16,992 bases of DNA from an uncultured Collinsella sp. (GCA_902478935.1 CABSMV010000032.1:1-16992), one strand, 5' to 3'; positions 8,109 to 14,451 are shown, counted from the stretch's first letter. The notes: generated from the sequence alone by a model not told the origin. A program made the numbers and translations.

Positions 8109-8127
8109 TGGTATTGAGACAATACCA
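8109..8127. promoter_or_regulatory. Operator-like palindrome upstream of AlbA_2 promoter
   Basis: TGGTATTG (8109-8116) and CAATACCA (8120-8127) are perfect 8-bp arms around AGA. The position, immediately upstream of the -35 candidate, and the size fit a dimeric regulator site. The AlbA_2 protein itself, which has a winged helix, is the obvious candidate binder, but this is inference. Confidence 0.45.
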
Positions 8128-8233
8128 TGATTGCCTGTCTCTTTGCTGCTCAGTTATCTCTCATATTTTTCTCTCATCTTCCTGTCATCTCTCATATTAG
8201 AGACGAATGAGGGACGAGAGATACGCGAGTGAT

Positions 8234-8363
8234 GGACGAGCGAGGATTTTCGGACGGTCGGATATCGAGAGTGGATATTTGGACGGTTTTTGGGGCTTTT
8301 GCGGCAAATTCCGTCCAAATATCCACTCTCGTTCGATAGGTATCCGGAAATCCTCGCTCGTCC
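8234..8363. repeat. Large imperfect hairpin, 53-nt arms
   Basis: The arm 8234-8286 and the reverse complement of 8311-8363 are identical over the inner 21 bp and the outer 16 bp. The middle 16 are mostly unmatched. The loop is 24 bases (8287-8310). The same sequence family continues to 8412. It resembles extragenic palindromic (REP/BIME-like) elements rather than a terminator, having no terminal U-run on either strand. Confidence 0.85.
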
Positions 8364-8412
8364 GTCCGAATATCCACTCTCGTTTGGCGAGTGTCCAATT
8401 TTCCACGCTCGT
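8236..8412. repeat. Six related 20-nt units, two inverted and four direct
   Basis: Units with consensus GTCCRAAWWTCCWCKCTCGT lie in reverse orientation at 8236-8255 and 8265-8284. Forward units lie at 8313-8332, 8342-8361, 8364-8383 and 8393-8412. Gaps between forward units alternate 9, 2 and 9 bases, and the two reverse units are also 9 apart. Two sub-types alternate: CCACTCTCGT-ending and CCTCGCTCGT-ending. The regular geometry suggests duplication of paired units. Confidence 0.75.
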
Positions 8413-8479
8413 GCGGCGGGCACGCGAGCCCTTCGCCCAATCCGCTGGCATCGTCTCCAGTTCGCCGCAGGGTCGCGGC

Positions 8480-8495
8480 CCCATATGGGTATACT
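8480..8495 (+). promoter_or_regulatory. -10 candidate and CCCATATGGG palindrome before M16C gene
   Basis: TATACT (8490-8495) is a good -10 element 53 bases before the M16C start, but no matching -35 was found. The perfect palindrome CCCATATGGG (8480-8489) abuts it. A small hairpin (CGCCCC 8516-8521 with GGGGCG 8526-8531) then lies just ahead of the ribosome site. Activator-dependent or repressed transcription would fit; confidence is low. Confidence 0.35.
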
Positions 8496-8547
8496 CTCGA
8501 GGATTCGACTCGATTCGCCCCCGCTGGGGCGTCAAAGGAGACTGCAT

Positions 8548-11500
8548 ATGCCCACCACCTCAACCGACCCGCGCGCCGCAGCCGCTGCACTGCTGGTGCC
8601 CGGCACTACCTGCCACGGCTTTGCCGTCGAGCGCCGCGAGACCGTGCCCGAGCTCGACTCGGACGCTTACGTGCTGCGACACACTGCCTCGGGCGCTCGC
8701 CTGCTGTACCTGGCGTGCGACGACGAAAACAAGGCCTTTGCCATTGGCTTTAAGACGCCGCCGGCCGATTCCACCGGCGTGTTCCATATTCTTGAGCACT
8801 CGGTGCTGTGCGGATCGGCCAAGTTTCCCGTCAAGGAGCCGTTTGTCGACCTGATCAAGAGCTCCATGCAGACGTTTCTCAACGCCATGACCTACCCCGA
8901 CAAGACCATCTACCCCGTTGCCACCACCAACGAGCAGGATCTGTACAACCTGATGGACGTGTACCTGGACGCGGTGTTCAACCCGGCCATCTATACCAAG
9001 CCCACCATTTTTGAGCAGGAGGGCTGGCACTACGAGCTGGACCTGTCGGAGGGTGCCGAGGACGAGGGCGACGGCAGCTCCGCTAGCCTGCACGAGGGCA
9101 CGCTGCGCTATAACGGCGTGGTGTTCAACGAGATGAAGGGTGCGCTGTCCGACCCCATGAGTGTGCTGGACGACGCCGTCAACGCCGCGCTCTACCCCGA
9201 CACCGCCTATGCGCACGAGAGCGGCGGCGACCCGCGCGCAATCCCTGCGCTCACCTACGAGCAGTTCCTGGACACGCACGCGCGCCACTACAATCCTTCC
9301 AACTCCTACATCACGCTCTACGGCGACCTGGACGTGGACCGCGCGCTGGCCTTTTTGGACGAGCGCTATCTGTCGCAGCCGAGTGCCGCGAGCCGCCGCA
9401 TGGACGCTGCCGTTGCCGCCGGCGAGGACCCGTCCACGCTGGCGCCCAATCCGCTGGGCGTGCAGGCGCCTGTGACCTGCGAGTACAAGCGTATCGAGAT
9501 GGCCACCACGCCCGAAAACGCCTTGGTGGGCCTGGGCCTTGTGCTGGGCAGCGCGCTCGACCGCAAGCGCACGATCGCGGCGGATATCCTGTTCGAGGCG
9601 CTGCTGGGCTCCAACGAAGCGCCGGTTAAGAAGGCCATTCTGGCGGCAGGTCTGGGCGGCAACGTGGTGAGCTACACCGCGGCCGAGAGCCTGCAGCCCT
9701 ACGAGCTCATCATGCTGCAAAACGCGCAGCCCGGCGTGGCGCGCGAGCTGCGCCGCGTGTTCCAGGACGCCTGTCGCGACCTGTGCGAGCACGGCGTTCC
9801 GCGCGAGCGTCTGGAAGCCATCATCAGCAGCAACGAATACGACCTGCGCCAGCGCGACTACGGTATCGCCGACGGCGTGGCCATTGCGTGCGACGCGTTG
9901 AGCACTTGGCTCTACGATGACGACGCCGCGACGCTGGCGCTCAAGTACGGCCCGGTGTACGAGGAGCTGCGTGGCGAGCTGGACGGCAACTATTTTGAGG
10001 ACCTGCTGCGCGAGCTGGTGCTGCAGAACGATCACATGGCACTGGTCGAGCTGGTGCCGGTGGACGCCGCCGAGGGTTCGGAGGGTGCCGAGGCCGCCGA
10101 GCTGGCAGCCAAGCGCGATGCCATGACCGATGCCGAGCTGGCCGACGTGGTCGAGCGCACGGCCGCGCTGCGTGCCGCGCAGGAGGCGGAAGACACACCC
10201 GAGGCCAAGGCCACGCTGCCGCGCCTGCGCGTGTCCGACATTGGCGAGGCGCGCCCCGAGCCGCCACTGGTCGTGGACACGACCGCGCCCATCCCCTGCC
10301 TGCGCCACGGCATCCCCACCAACCGTCTGGCCTACGCCATGCAGTATTTCGACCTGAGCTGCGTCGCGTTTGAGGACCTGCCCTATGTGACACCGCTCTG
10401 CCGCCTGCTTAAGCAGCTGCCCACGCGCGAGCACTCGGCCGAGGAACTCGATAACTTGCTCGCCGGCAAGCTCGGCTTTTTGAGTTTTACGACCGAAGTC
10501 ATGACGCAGCCCGAAGTAGACGGCGTGCGCCCCTACCTGCTGGTGAGCGCCGGCGCCCTGTCCGAGAAGATCGATGCACTGGCGAGTCTGCCGCGCGAGG
10601 TATGGTCGAGCACGCTTTTGGCAGACGCCGACGCCGACCGCGTGCGAGACGTGCTCACGCAGATTCGCATTGGGCTTGAGCAGGGCTTTATCAACAACGG
10701 CCACTCGGCGGCGCTCGGTCGCGCGATGAGCTACAGCTCGCCTTCGGCCGTGGTGCGTGAGCAGCTCTCGGGCGTAGACTTCTACCTGTTCCTGCGCGAT
10801 TTGCTCGACCACTTTGACGAGCGCCTGGACGGCCTGCGTGCCAAGCTTGCCGAGCTGGCAGGCCGCATCTTTGTGGCCGACGGCTGCCTGGCGAGCTTTA
10901 CCGGCAGCGATGAGGACTTTAACGCGTACTGGGCCGCCGCGGGCGACTTGGGACTGGGAGCTGGCGACGGCGCCGATGCCGGCCGCGACGCGCTCGTGGT
11001 GCCGACGCCGTGCGACCGCCACGAGGCTTTCGTGATCCCCAGCGACATCTGCTTTGCCGCGCGTGCGTGCGATCCGCGTCGCCTGGGCATTGACGTGACA
11101 GGCGCTTGGGCCGTGGCTGCCAACGCGCTCTCCTACGATTACCTGTGGAACGAGATTCGCGTGAAGGGCGGTGCGTACGGCTGCGGATTCCGCGCAGCCG
11201 GCGAGCGCCAGACGGCGTTCTACACCTACCGCGACCCGGCGATCGATCCTTCGATTGAGCGCGTGGAGCGCGCGGGCGCATGGCTTGGCAGCTTTGAGCC
11301 CGACGAGGCCGCCTTTGAGGGCTTTATTGTGAGCTGCGTGAGCGGCATGGACGCGCCGGTGAAGCCGTACGCGCTCACCAAGCGCCGCAACACGACCTAC
11401 CTGGCCGGGCTCGATCCGCATGCGCGCGAGGAGCGTCGCGCCCAGATGCTCGCCGCCACGCCCGGTGAGCTGCGCTCGCTCGGCGCCGACGTGACGCGCA

Positions 11501-11592
11501 TCGCAGCCGAGTCGCCCACCTGCGTCTTTGGCGGCCGAGACGTCATCGCCAAGAGCAACGCCGGCTTTAACGTAGTCGACCTGCTGGGCTAA
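8548..11592 (+). CDS. M16C metalloprotease (PreP/insulinase-like)
   Basis: The product is 1014 aa. The ATG at 8548 follows AAAGGAG by seven bases; the open frame reaches back to 8290 only through repeats. The inverted zinc motif HxxEH is H80-I-L-E-H84 (HILEHSVLCGS), with the third ligand at E195 in VVFNEMKGALSDP. The C-terminal half carries the YLWNEIRVKGGAYGC segment, matching the conserved Arg/Tyr region that binds the peptide backbone in M16C enzymes. The family (PreP, Cym1) degrades peptides of tens of residues inside a closed chamber made of two homologous halves. There is no signal peptide, so a cytosolic peptide-clearing role is likely. The length is slightly above the usual ~970; an acidic insert lies near 170-180. 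It stands alone with its own terminator. Confidence 0.95.
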   Translation: MPTTSTDPRAAAAALLVPGTTCHGFAVERRETVPELDSDAYVLRHTASGARLLYLACDDENKAFAIGFKTPPADSTGVFHILEHSVLCGSAKFPVKEPFVDLIKSSMQTFLNAMTYPDKTIYPVATTNEQDLYNLMDVYLDAVFNPAIYTKPTIFEQEGWHYELDLSEGAEDEGDGSSASLHEGTLRYNGVVFNEMKGALSDPMSVLDDAVNAALYPDTAYAHESGGDPRAIPALTYEQFLDTHARHYNPSNSYITLYGDLDVDRALAFLDERYLSQPSAASRRMDAAVAAGEDPSTLAPNPLGVQAPVTCEYKRIEMATTPENALVGLGLVLGSALDRKRTIAADILFEALLGSNEAPVKKAILAAGLGGNVVSYTAAESLQPYELIMLQNAQPGVARELRRVFQDACRDLCEHGVPRERLEAIISSNEYDLRQRDYGIADGVAIACDALSTWLYDDDAATLALKYGPVYEELRGELDGNYFEDLLRELVLQNDHMALVELVPVDAAEGSEGAEAAELAAKRDAMTDAELADVVERTAALRAAQEAEDTPEAKATLPRLRVSDIGEARPEPPLVVDTTAPIPCLRHGIPTNRLAYAMQYFDLSCVAFEDLPYVTPLCRLLKQLPTREHSAEELDNLLAGKLGFLSFTTEVMTQPEVDGVRPYLLVSAGALSEKIDALASLPREVWSSTLLADADADRVRDVLTQIRIGLEQGFINNGHSAALGRAMSYSSPSAVVREQLSGVDFYLFLRDLLDHFDERLDGLRAKLAELAGRIFVADGCLASFTGSDEDFNAYWAAAGDLGLGAGDGADAGRDALVVPTPCDRHEAFVIPSDICFAARACDPRRLGIDVTGAWAVAANALSYDYLWNEIRVKGGAYGCGFRAAGERQTAFYTYRDPAIDPSIERVERAGAWLGSFEPDEAAFEGFIVSCVSGMDAPVKPYALTKRRNTTYLAGLDPHAREERRAQMLAATPGELRSLGADVTRIAAESPTCVFGGRDVIAKSNAGFNVVDLLG

Positions 11593-11599
11593 GGCACTA

Positions 11600-11644
11600 A
11601 AGGTAGATTTTTGGGACATGCCCGAAAATCTACCTTTTTCTTTT
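11600..11644 (+). terminator. Terminator of the M16C gene
   Basis: AAGGTAGATTTT (11600-11611) pairs perfectly with AAAATCTACCTT (11625-11636), with an inner GGG/CCC pairing, followed by TTTTTCTTTT. It lies seven bases after the stop codon. Its core (GTAGATTTTTGG then ACATGCC) recurs inverted at 14345-14374, so it may be a dispersed element used as a terminator. Confidence 0.85.
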
Positions 11645-11662
11645 GCCGCAGTCTGCCGATTT

Positions 11663-11719
11663 GTCTCGATCTGTAACGCTAAGGCGGCAATATTGGCTCC
11701 AGATGTTACAAATCGAGAC
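11663..11719 (-). repeat. 57-nt palindromic element, copy 1
   Basis: GTCTCGATCTGTAAC (11663-11677) and GTTACAAATCGAGAC (11705-11719) are 15-bp terminal inverted repeats with one mismatch around a 27-base core. Its reverse complement matches copy 2 at about 47 of 57 positions. No coding potential and no U-run follow. It looks like a MITE or REP unit. Confidence 0.75.
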
Positions 11720-11743
11720 GTTTCCGGATGACGCCGGCCCTTT

Positions 11744-11800
11744 GTCTCAATCTGTAACATCTAGGTCCAATTTTGCCGAGTTACTGTTACAGATCGAGAC
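11744..11800 (+). repeat. 57-nt palindromic element, copy 2 (inverted)
   Basis: GTCTCAATCTGTAAC (11744-11758) and GTTACAGATCGAGAC (11786-11800) flank a 27-base core, the same 15-27-15 geometry as copy 1, 24 bp away. The core agrees at 19 of 27 positions with the reverse complement of the copy 1 core, so the two are inverted duplicates and not just two hairpins. The surrounding gap 11645-11868 holds no gene. Confidence 0.75.
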
Positions 11801-11873
11801 GAACTGCCGCAGACGCCCACTCCACAGCACAGACCACCACAAAGATGCCTGTCCCCATTCTCAGTGGTGATTC

Positions 11874-11885
11874 GAACACTTGTTC
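11874..11885. promoter_or_regulatory. LexA-box-like palindrome at hicAB promoter
   Basis: GAACACTTGTTC is a dyad with GAACA/TGTTC arms; with the preceding C it is close to the Gram-positive/actinobacterial SOS box CGAACRNRYGTTYC (two mismatches). It overlaps the -35 hexamer, the position expected for repression. A half site, ATGTTC, follows 12 bp downstream. Control by LexA is inferred only. Confidence 0.5.
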
Positions 11886-11908
11886 TATACGCACACATGT
11901 TCTATAGT
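11880..11908 (+). promoter_or_regulatory. hicAB promoter
   Basis: TTGTTC (11880-11885) and TATAGT (11903-11908, 5/6) are spaced by exactly 17 bp, about 60 bases before hicA. The -35 is weak (3/6), in keeping with a regulated promoter. An operator-like dyad lies downstream at 11934-11954. Confidence 0.65.
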
Positions 11909-11933
11909 AGAGGTGCTTGCAACGACCTGAAAT

Positions 11934-11954
11934 TGCAACTAGAATATAGTTGCA
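11934..11954. promoter_or_regulatory. hicAB operator candidate
   Basis: TGCAACTA (11934-11941) and TAGTTGCA (11947-11954) are perfect 8-bp arms around GAATA. An extra half site TTGCAAC is at 11917-11923. Lying between promoter and hicA start, this is where HicB-type ribbon-helix-helix antitoxins bind to repress their operon. The motif recurs as AGTTGCAACT at 14260-14269 before metA. Confidence 0.6.
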
Positions 11955-11968
11955 GAATGTGAGGCGGG

Positions 11969-12232
11969 ATGACTCGATCCGATAAACTCATCGCCCAACT
12001 GTTTAGCTGCCCTTCAACTTATCGGTATGCGGATTTTTTAAAAGTCATGGCTTCATATGGCTTTGAAATGGACAGCAAAGGCAAGACATCCGGATCGCGC
12101 GTTCGCTTCTACAGGCCATCAGATGGCAGGATGTTCGTAATGCACGCGCCTCATCCATCTGACGAATTGACAGCGGGGACCATTCGAAACATCGTTCGCT
12201 TTCTGCAAGATGTCGGAGGTAGTCATGAGTAA
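11969..12232 (+). CDS. hicA: HicA family toxin (mRNA interferase)
   Basis: The product is 87 aa, starting at ATG 11969 four bases after GAGG. The small dsRBD-like fold is visible: YADFLKVMASYGFEMDSKGK, then TSGSRVRFYRP, FVMHAPHP and TIRNIVRFLQ. HicA toxins bind and cleave mRNA and are neutralised by HicB. The usual catalytic histidine in GS(H)xxY is an arginine here (GSR, R44), as in the GKTSGSRV-type branch; H59 and H62 remain. It overlaps hicB by 8 nt, indicating translational coupling. The codons and base composition are less GC-rich than the neighbours, suggesting acquisition by transfer. Confidence 0.9.
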   Translation: MTRSDKLIAQLFSCPSTYRYADFLKVMASYGFEMDSKGKTSGSRVRFYRPSDGRMFVMHAPHPSDELTAGTIRNIVRFLQDVGGSHE

Positions 12233-12554
12233 CGTTTTGGCATACAAAGGTTATTTCGCCCCGGTCGAGTTCAATGCCGAACAGCATGTGCTAACAGGTA
12301 TGGTCGCCGGCATTAGGGACGCAATCGTATTTGAAGGCTCCACGGCTGAAGAAGTGGAGCAATGCTTCCACGACGCCGTCGACGATTACCTTGAGTTTTG
12401 CGCCGAGAAGGGCAAGGAACCCGAGCGGGCTTTTAAGGGCTCGTTCAACGTAAGAACGGGCTCTGAGCTCCACAAGCAAGCAGCGCTGGCAGCGGCAAAG
12501 AAGGGTGAGTCACTCAATAAGTTTGTGACTGAAGCGATCGCTGCGGCGCTGTGA
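12225..12554 (+). CDS. hicB: HicB family antitoxin
   Basis: The product is 109 aa. The ATG at 12225 follows GGAGG with a five-base spacer, inside the end of hicA; an ATG at 12210 in the same frame precedes that ribosome site and is rejected. Residues 1-65 form the partial RNase H-like HicB fold (GMVAGIRDAIVFEGST, FHDAVDDYLEFCAEKGKEPE). Residues 72-109 (GSFNVRTGSELHKQAALAAA, then SLNKFVTEAI) are a ribbon-helix-helix DNA-binding tail. The protein blocks HicA and, with it, should bind the 11934-11954 operator to repress the operon. Confidence 0.92.
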   Translation: MSNVLAYKGYFAPVEFNAEQHVLTGMVAGIRDAIVFEGSTAEEVEQCFHDAVDDYLEFCAEKGKEPERAFKGSFNVRTGSELHKQAALAAAKKGESLNKFVTEAIAAAL

Positions 12555-12566
12555 AGCCAACGTCGA

Positions 12567-12607
12567 GTCGAAGCCGCCACACAGGGCGCCTTTGTGGCGG
12601 CTTCGAC
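12567..12607 (+). terminator. Perfect 15-bp hairpin after hicB
   Basis: GTCGAAGCCGCCACA (12567-12581) pairs perfectly with TGTGGCGGCTTCGAC (12593-12607) around 11 bases, starting 12 bases after the hicB stop. The following sequence (GTTTGCCC) lacks a proper U-run, so this is a strong stem but an imperfect terminator. It may instead be a repeat element or protect the mRNA end. Confidence 0.45.
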
Positions 12608-12626
12608 GTTTGCCCAGATAAAACCC

Positions 12627-12659
12627 GCCAAAATAAACCTGTCCCTTTTTGGCAGGTTT
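12627..12659 (+). promoter_or_regulatory. Possible pseudoknot in the leader of the folate gene
   Basis: GCCAAAA (12627-12633) can pair with TTTTGGC (12647-12653). AAACCTG (12635-12641), inside that loop, can pair with CAGGTTT (12653-12659). This is H-type pseudoknot topology, sharing only base 12653, and it ends five bases before the AGGAGG ribosome site. No known riboswitch class was recognised. Confidence 0.35.
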
Positions 12660-12675
12660 GCTAGAGGAGGCTGGG

Positions 12676-13272
12676 ATGGACAAGGCTGAGTTGCGGCGGG
12701 CAATGATTGCTCGGCGCGACGATCTCGATTTGGATGTACGGGCGGCGAAGTCTGCTGATATCTGTGCGCGGCTGGTTGAGCTGCTGGGCCGCTTGGATGC
12801 CGCGGCGCCGCGCACCGTTGCCGTCTATGCCGCGATGGGTTCCGAGGCAGACCCTGCCGCGTTTGCCGCTGCGGCCGCCGTGCGCGGCTGGCGCGTAGCC
12901 TATCCGTGCATGCTCTCGGCAATTGATGCCGCAGCTTGTGGCCAGCGCATGTGTATGCGGGCAGTTGCCGCCGACGATGCGTCCGCGGCTCCGTTTATCG
13001 CCCACCCTACGCGGGCCTTTGCGGCCACGGACATCGACAGCAACCACTTCCCTATCGTGCCTGCCGAAGCTCTCGACATGATCGTCGTGCCGCTCGTGGC
13101 CTTCGACCAAACCGGCGCGCGCCTGGGCTACGGCGGCGGTTGCTACGACCGCTACCTGCCCATGCTCTCGCCCGCATGCCAAATCATCGGCATCGCCTTT
13201 GACGAGCAGCGTGTCGACCGCGTTCCCACCGACGCTCACGACCTGCCGCTACCCCACATCATCAGCGCCTAA
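12676..13272 (+). CDS. 5-formyltetrahydrofolate cyclo-ligase
   Basis: The product is 198 aa, a usual length for the family. The ATG at 12676 follows AGGAGG by five bases. The enzyme (EC 6.3.3.2) converts 5-formyl-THF to 5,10-methenyl-THF using ATP and returns stored folate to one-carbon metabolism. The N-terminus MDKAELRRAMIARRDDL carries the basic residues of the ATP site, and ALDMIVVPLVAFDQTGARLG then YGGGCYDRYLP (about 132-162) is the family signature. The rest of the fold (IIGIAFDEQRVDRVPTDAHD) ends in the usual PHD-like region. It follows hicAB by 121 bp but probably has separate expression because of the hairpin at 12567-12607, and it converges with metA. Confidence 0.93.
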   Translation: MDKAELRRAMIARRDDLDLDVRAAKSADICARLVELLGRLDAAAPRTVAVYAAMGSEADPAAFAAAAAVRGWRVAYPCMLSAIDAAACGQRMCMRAVAADDASAAPFIAHPTRAFAATDIDSNHFPIVPAEALDMIVVPLVAFDQTGARLGYGGGCYDRYLPMLSPACQIIGIAFDEQRVDRVPTDAHDLPLPHIISA

Positions 13273-13314
13273 TCGCCGCCATATCAGCCACGGCTACAGC
13301 AGTACCATCGCAGC

Positions 13315-14241
13315 CTAGTGCTCCTCGCCGGCGCGGGCCAGGTCGTAGGGCGTGGTCTGGTAGACGTAGTAGTTGAGCCAGTTGGTGTAGAACAGCTGAG
13401 CCTGGCTGCGCCAGACGTTGCGCGGCTCGGCGGAGGGGTCGTCGCCCGGGAAGTAATGCGCCGGCACCTCCGGGTTGAGCCCGCGCTTCACGTCGCGCTC
13501 GTACTCCAAGCGCAACGTGTCGGTATCGTACTCGGGATGGCCAAAGACAAAGAAGCGACGGCTGTCGGTCGACTTGACGATGTACAGGCCCACCTCGTCG
13601 GACACGGCCACGACCTCAAGCTGCGGCTCGGCCTCCACGTCCTCGCGGCGCACATCGGTGTTGCGCGAATGCACGGCATAGAAACGGTCGTCAAAGCCGC
13701 GGACCAGCGGGCTTTGCGGCTTCACCAGATAATGCTCGAACACGCCACTCGCCTTTGCCGGCAGGTCGTACTTCTGGATACCGTAATGATGGTAGAGCCC
13801 CGCCTGCGCGCCCCAACAAATGTGCAGCGTAGAGTGCACGTGCGTGGTGGACCAATCCATGATCTGGCAGAGCTCGGGCCAGTAGTCGACCTCTTCGAAC
13901 GGCATCTGCTCCACCGGCGCGCCCGTGATGATCAGGCCGTCGTAGTGGATGTCGCGGATGTCGTCGAACGTGCGGTAGAACGTCTCCAGGTGGCCGGCGC
14001 TCACGTGCGTGGCCTCGTGCGTTTTGGTACGCAGCAGATCCACCTCCACCTGCAGCGGCGTGTTGGAGAGCTTGCGCATGATCTGCGTCTCGGTGGCGAT
14101 CTTGGTGGGCATGAGGTTGAGGATGAGCACGCGCAGCGGACGAATGTCCTGGTGCAGCGCGCGGTACTCGGTCATGACAAAGATGTTCTCGCTCTCGAGC
14201 TGCGCGGCGGCAGGGAGGGCGTCGGGGATGCGAATGGGCAT
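13315..14241 (-). CDS. metA: Homoserine O-acetyltransferase (MetA/MetAA)
   Basis: The product is 308 aa, normal for the family. The ATG at 14241 has AAGGAG five bases upstream. It activates homoserine for methionine synthesis in the cytosol. The catalytic residues fall at the standard numbering: Cys142 (HICWGAQAG), His235 and Glu237 (FGHPEYD). Residue 111 is Glu (GAPVEQMPFEEVDYW). In this family Glu111 goes with acetyl-CoA and Gly111 with succinyl-CoA, so EC 2.3.1.31 is predicted although databases usually name such genes succinyltransferase. It is monocistronic and convergent with the folate gene. A perfect AGTTGCAACT palindrome lies 19 bases before the start. Confidence 0.95.
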   Translation of the reverse strand: MPIRIPDALPAAAQLESENIFVMTEYRALHQDIRPLRVLILNLMPTKIATETQIMRKLSNTPLQVEVDLLRTKTHEATHVSAGHLETFYRTFDDIRDIHYDGLIITGAPVEQMPFEEVDYWPELCQIMDWSTTHVHSTLHICWGAQAGLYHHYGIQKYDLPAKASGVFEHYLVKPQSPLVRGFDDRFYAVHSRNTDVRREDVEAEPQLEVVAVSDEVGLYIVKSTDSRRFFVFGHPEYDTDTLRLEYERDVKRGLNPEVPAHYFPGDDPSAEPRNVWRSQAQLFYTNWLNYYVYQTTPYDLARAGEEH

Positions 14242-14259
14242 GGATGCTCCTTACGAGTC

Positions 14260-14269
14260 AGTTGCAACT
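14260..14269. promoter_or_regulatory. AGTTGCAACT palindrome upstream of metA
   Basis: A perfect 10-bp palindrome lies 19 bp before the metA start and contains the TGCAACT half site of the hicAB operator candidate. It could be an operator for metA. No SAM riboswitch or convincing -35/-10 pair was recognised in the 210-bp metA-dehydrogenase gap. Confidence 0.3.
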
Positions 14270-14344
14270 ATGGTACAACGACCGGCTCCATCCGCGCGAG
14301 CACATCGCCCAGCGATGCCGTCAGCAGCCCAAATCACTCCAAAA

Positions 14345-14374
14345 GTAGAGATTAAGGCATGTCCAAAAATCTAC
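14345..14374. repeat. Degenerate copy of the 11600-11636 hairpin
   Basis: On the minus strand this reads GTAGATTTTTGGACATGCC followed by a damaged right arm ending TCTAC. It matches the M16C terminator core (GTAGATTTTTGGGACATGCC) except for one missing G. There is no U-run here, so it looks like a dispersed palindromic repeat and not a terminator. Confidence 0.5.
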
Positions 14375-14408
14375 GGCGCTTTAGCCTAGCAAAGTGGCAG
14401 CAGGACGA

Positions 14409-14414
14409 TACAAT
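14409..14414 (+). promoter_or_regulatory. -10 candidate for the dehydrogenase gene
   Basis: TACAAT (5/6) lies 38 bases before the dehydrogenase start. The hexamer 17 bp upstream, CTAGCA, matches a -35 at only 3/6, so this is tentative. Confidence 0.35.
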
Positions 14415-14451
14415 GGTTCGACGCGAAAAACTCGGCCGAAAGGATACGTAT

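Larger units (their letters stand above)
7925..8547. other. Repeat-rich intergenic region, no gene seen
   Basis: This 623-bp gap separates the divergent AlbA_2 and M16C genes. It holds, in order, TATCTCTC boxes, a perfect 25-bp inverted repeat, an AT-rich promoter segment, a second TATCTCTC cluster (8149-8222), a large hairpin of 20-nt units (8234-8412) and the M16C leader. Open frames crossing the repeats occur in several frames on both strands, have no ribosome sites and mirror one another. I read them as by-products of the palindromes. Confidence 0.8.

Noticed and set aside
8313..8412. CRISPR-like array
   Set aside because: Gaps between units are only 2-9 bases, two units are inverted, and no cas gene is nearby.
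8154..8590. Small frames with repeated peptides such as NESGYLDG
   Set aside because: The peptide repeats arise from the DNA palindromes, appear on both strands and have no ribosome sites.
8560..11760. 1066-aa open frame on the minus strand
   Set aside because: It is the antisense shadow of the M16C gene, typical of high-GC DNA; it lacks a ribosome site and domain, while the plus strand has a full M16 enzyme.
13318..14355. 345-aa plus-strand frame
   Set aside because: It is antisense to metA, which has all catalytic residues and a good ribosome site.
14359..14451. Longer N-terminus of the dehydrogenase
   Set aside because: The extension crosses a degenerate repeat; the ATG at 14452 has AAAGGA and fits the family start just before the NAD motif.
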